Origin: Rubripirellula obstinata
Lineage (GTDB): Bacteria; Planctomycetota; Planctomycetia; Pirellulales; Pirellulaceae
Assembly: GCF_001642955.1 (NCBI RefSeq)
Contig: NZ_LWSK01000018.1
Location: 1-64,000, forward strand
DNA length: 64,000 nucleotides
Direction of reading: 5' to 3'
Shown here one piece after another: positions 1-8,938 of the stretch (the stretch's first letter is position 1; every line of letters begins with the position of its first letter). Below the pieces are notes generated by a model. The model was not told where the DNA came from and did no database searches. It saw nothing but the letters and a program-made list of their open reading frames with translations. The position numbers and the translations under genes were made by a program.

Positions 1-64
1 ACGCGCGGGGCGATGCCCACGCGGTTAAACAATTTAGAAACCCTTCACGGCGTTGGGCGATGGG
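1..64 (+). repeat. Family D palindromic repeat, copy 1
   Basis: The window opens with an element that reads ACGCGCGGGGCGATGCCCAC, then GCGGTTAAAC, then a tail CCCTTCACGGCG. The same unit occurs inverted at 47604-47668, with partial copies at 47682-47711 and 47747-47802. The element may begin before base 1. It is intergenic and resembles a REP/BIME-type dispersed repeat; no function is shown. Confidence 0.75.
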
Positions 65-538
65 CGTGATGGGGCGAAGTCCTGGGGGGGGACTTAGCGT
101 TTCATGCTAAAGGCTTGTTCCGGTCGCGTTTCACCGGTTCTGGTTTCGCCGTGCGAATCGTGAGCGCCTTTGTTGATACTGATATACGGTGACGGGTTTA
201 TGCAATCCGACCATTCATCGGGACCGTACTTCCTGACTGGAATGGAGTCATTTTGGCAGATTCTGGTGCTTCTTTTTTAAGCATCATGGATTCAAAAGTC
301 GATCTTTTGGAATGGATTCGCCTTTGTGTCAGGAATGCGGGGCGAATCCAGCCCCTTTCGGATTGCAATCTGGTTTTGGTATTTGCTTTGCAAAGAAGGT
401 GGGCGTATGACCGAGCGAGTCACGATGCCTAAGTCAGCTTCGCTCGTAAGGTATTCCTGGCTGAATGACGCTTTTAGGCAACGTTCAGCCGAAAACGGAA
501 AACCTGATTGAAACTGGCACCTTGATTGAAATTGGAAT
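65..538. other. Non-coding stretch upstream of the FecR-like gene
   Basis: No convincing gene is seen here. Short open frames on both strands lack recognisable families and have biased, low-complexity composition. A small GGACTT/AAGTCC inverted repeat lies near 77-95. A sigma-factor gene would be expected just upstream of a FecR/anti-sigma-like gene, but none is visible. Confidence 0.5.
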
Positions 539-835
539 GTGAAGATGAACTCAGATGCAACGAACGAACTGTCAAGCGTTGAGCGTACCGAACAACTCAC
601 GTGGGAACTGTTAGACGGACAACTGTCTGAGTCTGCATTAAGTGACCTCGAGGGTCTCATGCGAAATGATCCGGAGTGCCTACGATGTTACATCTCCTGC
701 GTCCAGCTTGAACAAGATCTGAAGCAGCTCTTCCATGGTGAAGATGCGAAAGGCCAGTCCAAGTCGAACATGCGTCTACCTGGGTTTCCTCCGATTAATT
801 TGGCGAGTGACGGCAACTCGGCTATAACGAACTAG
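539..835 (+). CDS. Short FecR/anti-sigma-like N-terminal domain protein
   Basis: A 98-residue protein whose residues 15-60 (LTWELLDGQLSE, then a D-P-E-C-L-R-C-Y stretch) resemble the cytoplasmic N-terminus of planctomycete FecR-like proteins. These usually sit next to ECF sigma factors and continue into a membrane segment and a periplasmic sensor. Here the protein stops after the helical N-domain, with no membrane segment, so it is either a minimal form or a truncated relic. The first possible start is GTG at 539; ATG at 545 is equally plausible. It lies 39 bp upstream of the phosphoesterase gene on the same strand. The family call is tentative. Confidence 0.5.
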   Translation: MKMNSDATNELSSVERTEQLTWELLDGQLSESALSDLEGLMRNDPECLRCYISCVQLEQDLKQLFHGEDAKGQSKSNMRLPGFPPINLASDGNSAITN

Positions 836-874
836 ACAAGCAAGTCTCCTTAGCACTCGCCAGTCTCTATTAGT

Positions 875-1780
875 TTGTCACAACCAGAACTCATGCGGTC
901 CGATCATGAACGCCACCGTCCTGTAACGGCGGGGATGTTAACGCGACGGCGTTTTCTAGGCGGGGCTGTTGCAGGGGCCGGTTTGTTCGGGTGGACAACC
1001 TGCATCGAACCGCATTGGTTGCAGATCCGACAAGCTTCGCTACCAATCGTTGGCCTGCCGCCGAATCTTCATGGCAAAACGATGGTGCAGGTTTCTGACT
1101 TTCACATCGGGGCAACGTCCGAAGAACACCTGTTGGCAACGATTGATTCAATCAACCAGTTGAAACCTGACTTGTTGGTCATGACGGGCGACTTCATCGA
1201 CCATAGCTTTCAGGGTGCGACTTCAACGATCCAGCGCATCTTTGCCAATCTGAATCCCGCCAGCATCACAACGCTGGGTTGCTTGGGTAATCATGACTAC
1301 GGTTCCAGGTGGTCTGATACAGTCATAGCAGATCAAGTCACCGGAGCTTTATCGGAACTTGGGATTCAAGTTTTGCGTGATGAGCATGTTAATGTTGATG
1401 GGCTGGACGTCTTTGGCTTAGACGATTTTTGGTCTCCGCGATATCAGTTTCGCCGAGTGCTGCGGGAAGCGTCGGCATCACGTGGCAGTCTTTGTTTGTG
1501 TCACAACCCGGACGTTTGCGATCAAACCATCTGGGGTGATTTCCAAGGCGTGATCTTGTCGGGTCACACGCATGGCGGGCAATGCAAGCCACCGTTTTTG
1601 CCACCGCCTCGGTTGCCGGTTCGCAATCGAAATTACGTCAGCGGTTTCTATGACCTGGATCGTAAACGAACGCTCTACATCAACCGCGGGATCGGGTACG
1701 GGTTGAAGGTGCGTTTCAATTCGCGGCCGGAGATTACTTGCTTTGAACTCCAGCGAAGTTCGGACGAATCAAGCGTGTAG
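875..1780 (+). CDS. Tat-exported calcineurin-like metallophosphoesterase
   Basis: A 301-residue member of the binuclear metallophosphatase family (YkuE-like branch). Metal-binding motifs appear in order: DFH at 75-77, GDFIDH at 105-110, GNHD at 138-141, a histidine in CHNPD, and GHTHGGQ near 230. The N-terminus has a twin-arginine signal (TRRRFLG at 23-29 followed by a hydrophobic stretch), so export by Tat is predicted and it would act at or outside the cytoplasmic membrane. The frame opens with TTG at 875; ATG codons at 893 and 935 are in frame, and the latter would begin just before the Tat motif. Related enzymes hydrolyse phosphodiesters or lipid-linked phosphates; the substrate here is unknown. 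Confidence 0.85.
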   Translation: MSQPELMRSDHERHRPVTAGMLTRRRFLGGAVAGAGLFGWTTCIEPHWLQIRQASLPIVGLPPNLHGKTMVQVSDFHIGATSEEHLLATIDSINQLKPDLLVMTGDFIDHSFQGATSTIQRIFANLNPASITTLGCLGNHDYGSRWSDTVIADQVTGALSELGIQVLRDEHVNVDGLDVFGLDDFWSPRYQFRRVLREASASRGSLCLCHNPDVCDQTIWGDFQGVILSGHTHGGQCKPPFLPPPRLPVRNRNYVSGFYDLDRKRTLYINRGIGYGLKVRFNSRPEITCFELQRSSDESSV

Positions 1781-1801
1781 CTTCAGCCGGATTGGTGATC
1801 G

Positions 1802-2164
1802 TTAATAACGAGGCACTTCCGAATCGATCTGCAGGCTCCAGTCATCGATTCCGCCGGTCATGTTTTGCACGCGGGTGAATCCTTGTTGACGTAGAAACTG
1901 TGTCACGCTGAGGCTGCGACCGCCGTGGTGGCAATGGACCACGACGTGAGAATCTTTGAGCGGTTGAAGTTCGCCGATCCGATCTTTCAATTCGCTCATC
2001 GGCAGCAATTGGCTGCCGTCGATCGACGCAAAATCGTTCTCTTGTTGCTCGCGAACATCAAGCAAGACAAACACTTTGTCATCGTTGCCCTTTGCCTCAT
2101 CGAGCAATTTCTTGACGTCTTTGACATTGATCTCGATCGGGACTTCGTCAATTTGTTCAGACAT
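1802..2164 (-). CDS. Rhodanese-domain sulfurtransferase-like protein
   Basis: A single-domain rhodanese of 120 residues. The fold is recognisable from VLLDVREQQEN around residue 33, the active-site loop HCHHGGRS with its candidate catalytic cysteine near residue 78, and the closing GGIDDW motif. Single-domain rhodaneses transfer sulfane sulfur to cyanide, thiols or partner proteins. The loop HHGGRS is typical of the GlpE/PspE-like group. It lies 36 bp downstream of hisG on the same strand and is probably cotranscribed, although no link to histidine synthesis is evident. Confidence 0.88.
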   Translation of the reverse strand: MSEQIDEVPIEINVKDVKKLLDEAKGNDDKVFVLLDVREQQENDFASIDGSQLLPMSELKDRIGELQPLKDSHVVVHCHHGGRSLSVTQFLRQQGFTRVQNMTGGIDDWSLQIDSEVPRY

Positions 2165-2200
2165 TCGTTTGGTTTCGCTTAGCGAGTGTTGTGGTTGGTT

Positions 2201-3076
2201 TTAAAGTCGACAATTGGAGATGGACGTTTCCATGATCGCCGACGCGCCGAGCGATTCGAGTTTTTCCATCGCGTCGATCACTTCTTTGCGGCGGACCATC
2301 ACACGGATGCTGCACCAGTCTTTGTTTTCAAGCGAGTTAACGGTCGGCGAATTGAATCCGGGAGTGATCGCTTCGGCTTGCGATAACTTTGATCGGGGAA
2401 TGTTGTATTCCAAAAGCGAGTAGTCACGGGCGATGACGACACCTTCGAGCCGGCGGACGACGCGGTCCGCGGTGTCTTTATCGCGGCAACTGCTGCCTTG
2501 GATCAGGACGGTTTCGTAGGATCCGATTTCTTCCAGGATTTTTAAACGGTTTGCCGCCAGCGTGCTGCCGGTTTCTACCAGGTCAACGATCGCATCGGCG
2601 ACACCGAGGCCGATCATCACTTCGACGCTGCCAGCAAGTGCGACCAGATGCGCCTTAGCATTGTGCTTGACCAGGTAATCGGCAGTCACGGTGGGGAAGC
2701 TGGTCGCGATACGTTTTTTGTCTAAGTCGGCTGCGGTTTTCAGTGACGTGTCGTCGGGGACGCAGATCGCTAACCGGCAACGGCCGACGCCTAATTGCAT
2801 TCGAGTTGAGACGGCGGAATTTTCGCTACCGAGGCCTGCTTCGTCGACCAGGTCGCTGCCGGTGACGCCCATGTCGATCGCGCCTTCGGCACAAAGCGTG
2901 GGGATGTCATCGGTGCGAAGAAAGATAATGTCGATCGGCAGCCCGTTGACCCGCGCAAAGAGCCCGCGATTTTGACGCCGATATTTCAGTCCAGCTTGGC
3001 TGAGCAGATCGCCTGCGATTTCGCTGAGCCGCCCTTTGCTGGGGACGCCGATGCGAAGATTGTTTTGTGAGTCCAA
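2201..3076 (-). CDS. hisG: ATP phosphoribosyltransferase, long form
   Basis: HisG catalyses the first committed step of histidine synthesis, joining ATP and PRPP to form phosphoribosyl-ATP. The 291 residues match the long form. Residues 1-210 form the catalytic part (RIGVPSKGRL at the N-terminus, the phosphate-binding region VETGSTLAANRL). Residues 215-291 form the C-terminal ACT-like regulatory domain (NSPTVNSLENKDWCSIRVMV), which binds histidine for feedback control. The long form does not need HisZ. It lies downstream of hisE on the same strand, separated by a perfect 26-bp-arm palindrome. Confidence 0.95.
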   Translation of the reverse strand: MDSQNNLRIGVPSKGRLSEIAGDLLSQAGLKYRRQNRGLFARVNGLPIDIIFLRTDDIPTLCAEGAIDMGVTGSDLVDEAGLGSENSAVSTRMQLGVGRCRLAICVPDDTSLKTAADLDKKRIATSFPTVTADYLVKHNAKAHLVALAGSVEVMIGLGVADAIVDLVETGSTLAANRLKILEEIGSYETVLIQGSSCRDKDTADRVVRRLEGVVIARDYSLLEYNIPRSKLSQAEAITPGFNSPTVNSLENKDWCSIRVMVRRKEVIDAMEKLESLGASAIMETSISNCRL

Positions 3077-3152
3077 CGGTAAACTTTAGATTGAAGACTT
3101 GAGGTCGAAAGGGTTTGGAGATCGGAGGGATGAGTCGCTGAACCCGCTAAAA

Positions 3153-3212
3153 CGTAGCTGATCCCGCCAGGGTTCAGTCGGGTTGGACTGAACCCTGGCG
3201 GGATCAGCTACG
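3153..3212. repeat. Perfect 26-bp-arm palindrome between hisE and hisG
   Basis: The left arm 3153-3178 (begins CGTAGCTGATCCCGCC) and the right arm 3187-3212 are exact reverse complements around an 8-base loop. The transcript would form a very stable hairpin. The right arm overlaps the end of hisE and supplies its TAG stop codon. It could attenuate or terminate transcription between hisE and hisG, or be a mobile REP-like element; both are inference. Confidence 0.85.
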
Positions 3213-3594
3213 GGACATTTTCATTATTTTTTCGGTTTGCTTTTTCGGTCAACCCCGAAGTTCCTTCGCGTCGCGCCAGTTCAGCGGCGACTTCGGTTAG
3301 GTCGACGCCTCGCCAAGCCAGCATCACCATTGTGTGATAGATCAAGTCGCCTGCTTCGTAAATGAAGTGTTCACGTCCTTGGTCACCAGATTCGTCGGCA
3401 GCTTCGATCAGCTCTTCGGCTTCCTCGCGGATTTTGCCGCCGATTTTTGCGGAGCCGCCGGCCATCAATTTGGTCGTGTAGGAGCCTTCGGGCATCTGCT
3501 GGGCACGATCACGCAGCGTCTGCATCAAGCGACTGAGTGCTTCGAGCGAGTCGCTTGATTCAAGATCAGAGGATTCGGGATTTGGGACGGTCAT
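3208..3594 (-). CDS. hisE: Phosphoribosyl-ATP pyrophosphatase
   Basis: HisE hydrolyses phosphoribosyl-ATP to phosphoribosyl-AMP, the second step of histidine synthesis. The all-alpha MazG-like fold is clear from [17 protein letters not shown] and [17 protein letters not shown], which hold the acidic Mg2+-binding residues. I chose ATG at 3594, giving 128 residues. The frame stays open upstream to 3756 but that extension has no family similarity and would overlap the divergent hisH start. The TAG stop falls inside the palindrome at 3153-3212. The HisI half is not fused to it and is not in this window. Confidence 0.92.
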   Translation of the reverse strand: MTVPNPESSDLESSDSLEALSRLMQTLRDRAQQMPEGSYTTKLMAGGSAKIGGKIREEAEELIEAADESGDQGREHFIYEAGDLIYHTMVMLAWRGVDLTEVAAELARREGTSGLTEKANRKNNENVP

Positions 3595-3748
3595 GACAAA
3601 ATTTGTGCGAACGGATGGTTTGCCTGGCGGGTCCGTGATGTTAAACCGGAGGGATCGAATTGCCAACGCTGTAGCAAATCGGTCACTGGCCTGGTTCGCT
3701 TCCCCACCGTATTTCCCCCACCGTATTTCTGCTGCTGAGTTTTTGCTC

Positions 3749-4381
3749 ATGATCACGATCGTCGACTATCAAATGGGCAACTTGCGGAGCGTACAAAAGG
3801 CGTTCGAGAAAGTGGGCGTGGAGGCCCGGATCAGCAGCGAGCCGGGTGAAATCGCGGCCGCCGAAAAGTTGGTTTTGCCGGGCGTGGGAGCCTTTGGCGA
3901 TGCCATGGCAGAAATCCGCCGGCGAGATCTGGCTGGTCCGATTGTTGACTTCATTGGATCGGGAAAGCCGTTTTTTGGGATCTGCCTGGGGCTTCAACTG
4001 CTCTTTGAACGGGGCTTTGAGCACGGGGAATACGAAGGGCTCGGAATCATCAAGGGCGATGTGGTCCGATTTGATCCGGCGAAGATGGGAGACCTAAAGG
4101 TTCCCCACATGGGCTGGAACACGATTGTCAAAAAAGGTTCTTCGCCGCTGTTGGCTGACATTCCCGATCAGACGCACTTTTACTTTGTCCATTCTTACTA
4201 CGTTCAGCCCGCGGATGCTTCGGTGGTGGCGCTGCAGTGTGACTATGGTCACCCGTTTTGTGCGGCGATTGAAAAAGGCAATGTCTTCGCGACTCAGTTC
4301 CACCCTGAAAAGAGCCAGGCAGATGGGTTGAAGTTATTGTCCGCATTCGCCAGCCTTTCCAGCGAACCGGTCAACCAATAA
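3749..4381 (+). CDS. hisH: Imidazole glycerol phosphate synthase, glutaminase subunit
   Basis: HisH is the glutamine amidotransferase subunit that feeds ammonia to HisF for formation of imidazole-glycerol phosphate and AICAR. The class-I triad is visible: Cys79 in GICLGLQ, His185 and Glu187 in TQFHPEKS. The N-terminus [13 protein letters not shown] is typical. I chose ATG at 3749 (210 residues), matching the usual family length; the open frame extends upstream to 3593 without similarity. It is divergent from hisE, leaving 154 bp for promoters. hisF is not present nearby. Confidence 0.95.
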   Translation: MITIVDYQMGNLRSVQKAFEKVGVEARISSEPGEIAAAEKLVLPGVGAFGDAMAEIRRRDLAGPIVDFIGSGKPFFGICLGLQLLFERGFEHGEYEGLGIIKGDVVRFDPAKMGDLKVPHMGWNTIVKKGSSPLLADIPDQTHFYFVHSYYVQPADASVVALQCDYGHPFCAAIEKGNVFATQFHPEKSQADGLKLLSAFASLSSEPVNQ

Positions 4382-4401
4382 GCCAGAAAGCGATTCCAAA
4401 A

Positions 4402-4935
4402 ATGCCTGAGCCTGCCTCGAAAGACTTAGCCGAAACGGTACACCGACTGGTATCACCCTGCGGACGAATGGCAATTGAATACCGTTGGTCGAAGGATCGG
4501 TTTGTGCATCGCGTTCTGGTTGGCGATCAAGTCTGCTTGTCCAGCGTTGACGGCGACGGAATGCAGGACTGGCCTGCCTCACCACCGATTCAGCAGATTT
4601 CGCTGGAGCCGATCGAGGACGTTCTGATGATCCTGGGTGTCGGCGGCGCAGGAAGAGGTCACTGGAGCATCAGCGTCGGCTGGCAGACTGATGGCGATGG
4701 AAATGTGGATAGAGAAAGCGGTGAATTCCGTTTCGACATCGCATGTCGGGTCAAGGAAACGCCTGAATTTTTAGGCAGCACCTATGCGATCCATCCAAAG
4801 GCGGACGGCGTCGTGGAGGTCACTGCGGTGCTGGGAACCGAGGAGCAAAAAGACTCGCAAATCTCGATAGCGGCGGCGGATGACAACGCAAGCGAAACTC
4901 ATCGCTGGGTTTATTCACTTAGGAACCGTCCCTAG
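4402..4935 (+). CDS. Conserved hypothetical protein downstream of hisH
   Basis: A 177-residue protein that I cannot assign to a family. It is predicted to be soluble and acidic, with no signal peptide or membrane segment. The pattern is mostly beta-strand: MAIEYRWSKDRFVHRVLV, HWSISVGWQTDGDGN and FRFDIACRVKETPEFLGSTY. It begins 20 bp after hisH, so cotranscription is likely. Intact length and coding-like composition argue for a real gene; a role in histidine synthesis is not supported by any motif. Confidence 0.7.
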   Translation: MPEPASKDLAETVHRLVSPCGRMAIEYRWSKDRFVHRVLVGDQVCLSSVDGDGMQDWPASPPIQQISLEPIEDVLMILGVGGAGRGHWSISVGWQTDGDGNVDRESGEFRFDIACRVKETPEFLGSTYAIHPKADGVVEVTAVLGTEEQKDSQISIAAADDNASETHRWVYSLRNRP

Positions 4936-5347
4936 ACAACTTCCCGGTTTCCCAACCCGAACGCGCAGGCGAGGGATGAGGGATATTGTTTGGCGTGGAA
5001 ATCCCTCGCTTACGCGTTCGGGTTGGGATTTGCTGGAATCCAATTTCGTGAAGTTGTTTCAGGGCAATTCCGTCGGAATAACGGGCGAGTTCTGCTCAGA
5101 AATCGGACTCAGTTTCATCACCCCACCCATTGGAATGTGAATTTCTGGCGTCAATGCCGGTGTTTTCCGCATAGATTCCCGCGTTTTCGGCCTTCACCGA
5201 ATCTTCATCAAAGTATCGCCAAGGCGAGCCTCGTCATCGGGGAATGGGGATGTTAGCTTGCGGCTCCAGAAGGGGCGATGCCGGAAGGTGTCACTTCGCC
5301 CCAAGTTCCCTTTCTACCTCTCTTCGCAAGACTTTGGACCAGAAACG
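4936..5347. other. Intergenic region before pstS with a long hairpin
   Basis: These 412 bp carry no convincing gene. The main feature is the inverted repeat at 4951-5027; open frames of 86-90 codons here simply read through it. The rest should contain the pst promoter. I looked for a tandem PHO-box-like motif and did not find one I could support. Confidence 0.6.
4951..5027. repeat. Long imperfect inverted repeat (REP-like)
   Basis: Left arm 4951-4977 starts CCCAACCCGAACGCG; right arm 5001-5027 ends CGCGTTCGGGTTGGG. The arms pair at about 25 of 27 positions around a 23-base loop. It follows the hypothetical gene on the plus strand and precedes pstS, so it may act as a terminator, but its form matches the dispersed palindromes elsewhere in the window. 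Confidence 0.75.
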
Positions 5348-6487
5348 ATGCCGAGATCGACTCGATTTTCGCTGAACCTACTTCTTAGCTTTTCAGCCAC
5401 ATTGTTCTTCGCAGGCTGCGAGCCGGCTGCTCCTACTGTTGCCGACAACTCGGTATCAACAAGCGATACGGCTGGCTCGGGCAAGAAAATGCCAGTTGCG
5501 GCAGAAGCTACCAGTACTGAAACTCCCGTTTCGACAACGGCCAACACAGAACTGCAAGGCCGAGTCGAAATCGATGGCAGCAGCACCGTGTTCCCGATCA
5601 GCGAAGCGACCGCGAGCGAGTTCTACAAGAAGTTCCCCAACGTGACCGTCAATGTCGGCGTGTCGGGAACCGGCGGCGGATTCAAACGATTCACGAAGGG
5701 CGAAACGGATGTCTCCGATGCATCGCGTCCGATCAAGGGCGAAGAGTTCGATGCGGCGAATGAAAGCGGCGTCTCGTTCGTCGAACTGCCAGTGGCTTAT
5801 GACGGACTAACGATCGTTGTTCACAAAGATAACGACTGGGTCGATCATTTGACCGTTGACGAAATTAAGACGATTTTCAACGCCGACACGGCTGCCAAGT
5901 CTTGGTCCGAAGTTCGCGACGGCTGGCCCAACAAACCCATTCAAATCTTCGCACCGGGTACCGACTCGGGAACGTTCGATTACTTCATGGAAGTGGTCGC
6001 TGGAAAAAAAGGCTCGCTGCGAGCCGACATGAGCACCAGTGAAGATGACAACGTTCTGGTCACTGGCGTATCAGGATCACCTTCGGCGATTGGCTTTTTC
6101 GGAGTCGCCTATTACGAAGAGAACAAAGACAAGTTGAAGGCGGTTCCCGTCATCAATCCTGAAACCGGTGACGCAGTGTCGCCAGAGAGCTCAACGATCG
6201 AAAGCGGTGAATACGCTCCGTTTAGCCGTCCATTGTTTATCTACATCAACGCCAAGTCGTTGTCGCGTCCCGAGGTAAAACGCTTCGCCACGTTCTACAT
6301 TCAAAATGCACCCAAGATGGCGGAAAAGACAGGCTACGTTGCTCTGCCCGCGGACATTTACAAAATGGGTTTGAAGAACGTTCGCAGTCGCAAAACCGGG
6401 ACGCACTATGTCAACGCGGACGGCGAAAAACGTGAAGGCCCTGTAACAGAAGTTTTCCAAGCCACCAACTTGAATACCGGTAAATGA
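5348..6487 (+). CDS. pstS: Phosphate ABC transporter substrate-binding lipoprotein
   Basis: PstS captures phosphate outside the membrane and delivers it to PstCA. I chose ATG at 5348 (379 residues) because it starts a lipoprotein signal: basic start, hydrophobic core and lipobox LFFAGC with Cys24. The open frame extends to 5258 without a signal. After a Ser/Thr/Ala-rich linker (about 25-65) the mature domain begins VEIDGSSTVFPIS, followed by VSGTGGGFKRF and APGTDSGTFDYF. These are phosphate-binding loops of the PstS/SphX type. It is the first gene of pstSCAB-phoU. Confidence 0.94.
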   Translation: MPRSTRFSLNLLLSFSATLFFAGCEPAAPTVADNSVSTSDTAGSGKKMPVAAEATSTETPVSTTANTELQGRVEIDGSSTVFPISEATASEFYKKFPNVTVNVGVSGTGGGFKRFTKGETDVSDASRPIKGEEFDAANESGVSFVELPVAYDGLTIVVHKDNDWVDHLTVDEIKTIFNADTAAKSWSEVRDGWPNKPIQIFAPGTDSGTFDYFMEVVAGKKGSLRADMSTSEDDNVLVTGVSGSPSAIGFFGVAYYEENKDKLKAVPVINPETGDAVSPESSTIESGEYAPFSRPLFIYINAKSLSRPEVKRFATFYIQNAPKMAEKTGYVALPADIYKMGLKNVRSRKTGTHYVNADGEKREGPVTEVFQATNLNTGK

Positions 6488-6527
6488 ACACCGGCTGAGT
6501 AAACGCCGGCTGAGTAAACACTGTTAA

Positions 6528-7493
6528 ATGAATACCCCCGAATCTACCGCTGACCTCAACGATCGAGTTCGCTCGATCCTTGCAGCCGATCGACGCTCGT
6601 TAAGAGGTGTGCGAATTCGGGAGATTGGTGTTTATGCGGTGTTGGTTCTCTGCGGAGTGTTCTCGCTGTTGATCACGATTGCGATCGTCGGCGTGTTGTT
6701 GACCGAGACGCTGAATTTCTTTCGCAGCGACGAAGTCACCTTGTCCAACTTTCTCGGCTCAGGCCAATGGACGCCGCTGCTAGGCAGCACAAAGAGCTTT
6801 GGGATCTGGGCGTTGATCAGCGGAACGATGCTGGTCACTGTCATCGCAATGGCGATCGCGTTGCCGCTTGGTTTGATCACCGCAGTGTATTTGAGCGAGT
6901 ATGCCCCGCGAAAAGTTCGTGCTGTTTTGAAACCTGTGTTGGAAGTTTTGGCGGGCGTGCCAACGGTGGTCTATGGTTTCTTTGCACTGGTGACCATCAC
7001 GCCGTTCCTGCAATGGTTGCATGGCGGGTTCAATGTGTTCAATGCAACCAGCGGCGGAATCGCCGTCGGGATTCTTTGCTTGCCGACGGTTTGTTCGCTG
7101 GCCGAAGATGCGCTGCAAGCCGTTCCCAGTTCGCTACGCGATGGTGCCTACGGATTGGGTGGAACGCGGTTCGACGCGACGGTGAAAGTGATCTTGCCAG
7201 CGGCACTTAGCGGCATCATCAGTGCGTTCTTGTTGGCGATCGCTCGAGCGATTGGCGAAACGATGATCGTCGCGATTGCTTGTGGTTCGCGTCCGCAAGT
7301 GACCGGTGATCCTCGTGATGAAATTCAAACGATGACGGGTTTCATGGTTCAGATGGCGGGCGGCGACGTTTCCAACTTTGGAATCGAATACTATTCAATG
7401 TACGCAGTCGCTTTCACGCTGTTCATGATCACTCTTTCCCTAACGATGATCGGCAATGTGGTCCGTCGTCGCTACCGCGAGGCGTACGAGTGA
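6528..7493 (+). CDS. pstC: Phosphate ABC transporter permease PstC
   Basis: A 321-residue inner-membrane permease, with a hydrophobic helix near residues 30-60 and about five more. The ABC permease (EAA) loop is visible as ALQAVPSSLRDGAYGLGGTR followed by ARAIGETMIVAIACG. It forms the translocation path with PstA. Its TGA stop overlaps the pstA start (TGATG), suggesting translational coupling. It lies 40 bp after pstS. Confidence 0.94.
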   Translation: MNTPESTADLNDRVRSILAADRRSLRGVRIREIGVYAVLVLCGVFSLLITIAIVGVLLTETLNFFRSDEVTLSNFLGSGQWTPLLGSTKSFGIWALISGTMLVTVIAMAIALPLGLITAVYLSEYAPRKVRAVLKPVLEVLAGVPTVVYGFFALVTITPFLQWLHGGFNVFNATSGGIAVGILCLPTVCSLAEDALQAVPSSLRDGAYGLGGTRFDATVKVILPAALSGIISAFLLAIARAIGETMIVAIACGSRPQVTGDPRDEIQTMTGFMVQMAGGDVSNFGIEYYSMYAVAFTLFMITLSLTMIGNVVRRRYREAYE

Positions 7494-8752
7494 TGCCAGA
7501 ATCATCGTCCCAATCAAATTCCGATCAGCGATCCACACCGGAACTGCGTGGTCGCGCCGGTCGCATGTTGACCGAAAAGTGGTTCAGCTATCTTTGTGTT
7601 GCAACAGCGACATCATCGGTAGCCGTGTTGTGTTGGCTGCTGTACTCGATTCTTTCTCACGGTCTTCCCGCATTGTCGTGGACACTGTTATCAAACCCGC
7701 CTGAACCCGACCCCGAACAGGCCGGTGTTCGTCCTGCGTTCTTTGGAACCGTTTGGGTCTGTGCGATGTGTGGGTTGATGACGCTGCCAATCGGAATCGC
7801 GACCGCGATCTTGTTGGAAGAGTTTCCGCCGAAGAGCAAGCTGGGCGGATGGGTCTATGGCTTGATTCAATTGAACATCAGTAACTTAGCTGGCGTTCCA
7901 AGCGTCGTTTACGGGATCCTTGGATTGACCGCATTTGTTTCGATGTTTGGTTTGTTTGAACGTGATCAGGATTCTCAATCTAGCGGCTTTGAATTGGGCG
8001 TAACCTACTACAACCAATTCTTCAGCGAGGGCGATCGGGCGATTCTGATTCCGGTCGAAAACGTTGATGACAAGTTGTCGGTCGTCTCCGAAGGGATGGA
8101 AGCTTACACCTTTGCACGTGACGCCGACGGCGCAACGATCGTTGACTATTCCAAGCTTGTGCCGACTGAAATCAACGTCATCACTTACGATGATCCCTAC
8201 CCGGAAGATCCCGCCGTTTTAGAAAACACGTTGTTTGCCGACGCCGAAGCGGGACGAGTGAGCCAGAAATCTTGGTACTACTTTCAGGTGCCGTTTGGTC
8301 GTGGCGTGTTGGCTGGTGCGATGACTTTGATGCTGGTCATCTTGCCAGTGATCATCATCTCGTCGCAGGAAGCGTTGCGTGCCGTTCCAAGTTCGCTGCG
8401 AGCCGGTGCGTTGGGGTTGGGGGCAACTCCCTGGCAGGTCGTCCGCACCGTCACATTGCCCGCCGCGATCCCAGGAATCATGACGGGGGCGATCTTGGCG
8501 ATGAGTCGCGCGATTGGCGAAACCGCACCGATTTTGATCATTGCCGGGATCGTTTACATCCGCAACGCTCCGCAGCATTTGATGGACGATTTCACCGTCA
8601 TGCCGCTGCAGATTTATAACTGGACCAGCCGCCCGCAGGAGGCGTTTCATGACATCGCGGCAGGCGGAATCATCATTTTGCTGGCGATTTTGCTCTCGTT
8701 CAACGCCATCGCCGTCCTCATCCGGCAAAAGATGCAGAAACCCCTCAGTTAG
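7493..8752 (+). CDS. pstA: Phosphate ABC transporter permease PstA with enlarged loop
   Basis: The partner permease of PstC, 419 residues from ATG 7493 (a GTG one codon earlier is also in frame). The C-terminal half is canonical: EALRAVPSSLRAGALGLGAT, then MSRAIGETAPILIIAG. PstA is usually near 280-300 residues. Here about 110 extra residues lie between membrane helices (roughly 155-265, from ERDQDSQSSGFELGV to AGRVSQKSWYYF). That insert is hydrophilic and acidic, probably on the outer face, next to where PstS docks. Overlap with pstC supports coupled expression. Confidence 0.92.
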   Translation: MPESSSQSNSDQRSTPELRGRAGRMLTEKWFSYLCVATATSSVAVLCWLLYSILSHGLPALSWTLLSNPPEPDPEQAGVRPAFFGTVWVCAMCGLMTLPIGIATAILLEEFPPKSKLGGWVYGLIQLNISNLAGVPSVVYGILGLTAFVSMFGLFERDQDSQSSGFELGVTYYNQFFSEGDRAILIPVENVDDKLSVVSEGMEAYTFARDADGATIVDYSKLVPTEINVITYDDPYPEDPAVLENTLFADAEAGRVSQKSWYYFQVPFGRGVLAGAMTLMLVILPVIIISSQEALRAVPSSLRAGALGLGATPWQVVRTVTLPAAIPGIMTGAILAMSRAIGETAPILIIAGIVYIRNAPQHLMDDFTVMPLQIYNWTSRPQEAFHDIAAGGIIILLAILLSFNAIAVLIRQKMQKPLS

Positions 8753-8835
8753 TGATTCTTCCCAAATGCCCGAATCAGCGATTCCCCAACTCCTGCTGTG
8801 TTAAACTTTCACTTAGGAACGTGCGACTTTTTATA

Positions 8836-8893
8836 GTCGCCTTTCGCTCCGCGAAAGCAGCGAATTCGCTACTTTCGCGGAGCGAAAGGCGAC
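8836..8893. repeat. Family C palindrome, copy 1 (pstA-pstB gap)
   Basis: Perfect 22-bp arms (GTCGCCTTTCGCTCCGCGAA and AG; right arm its exact complement) flank a 14-base centre that itself contains AGCGAATTCGCT, a perfect palindrome. Almost identical copies are at 54239-54296 and 63375-63432. Located inside the pst operon, a transcript hairpin here could change the relative amounts of PstA and PstB; this is inference. Confidence 0.9.
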
Positions 8894-8938
8894 ACTAATT
8901 TCCCGCTCGTTCCTTAGGGAAGTCAGCCCAACGCTTTC

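Noticed and set aside
326-511. Possible 61-residue gene, perhaps a sigma-factor remnant
   Set aside because: No helix-turn-helix or sigma motif could be identified; composition looks non-coding.
4880-5256. Open frames of 86-88 codons before pstS
   Set aside because: They read through the 4951-5027 hairpin in different frames and have no coding signature.
5258-5347. Earlier start for PstS
   Set aside because: The extra 30 residues precede, and would disrupt, a clean lipoprotein signal starting at 5348.
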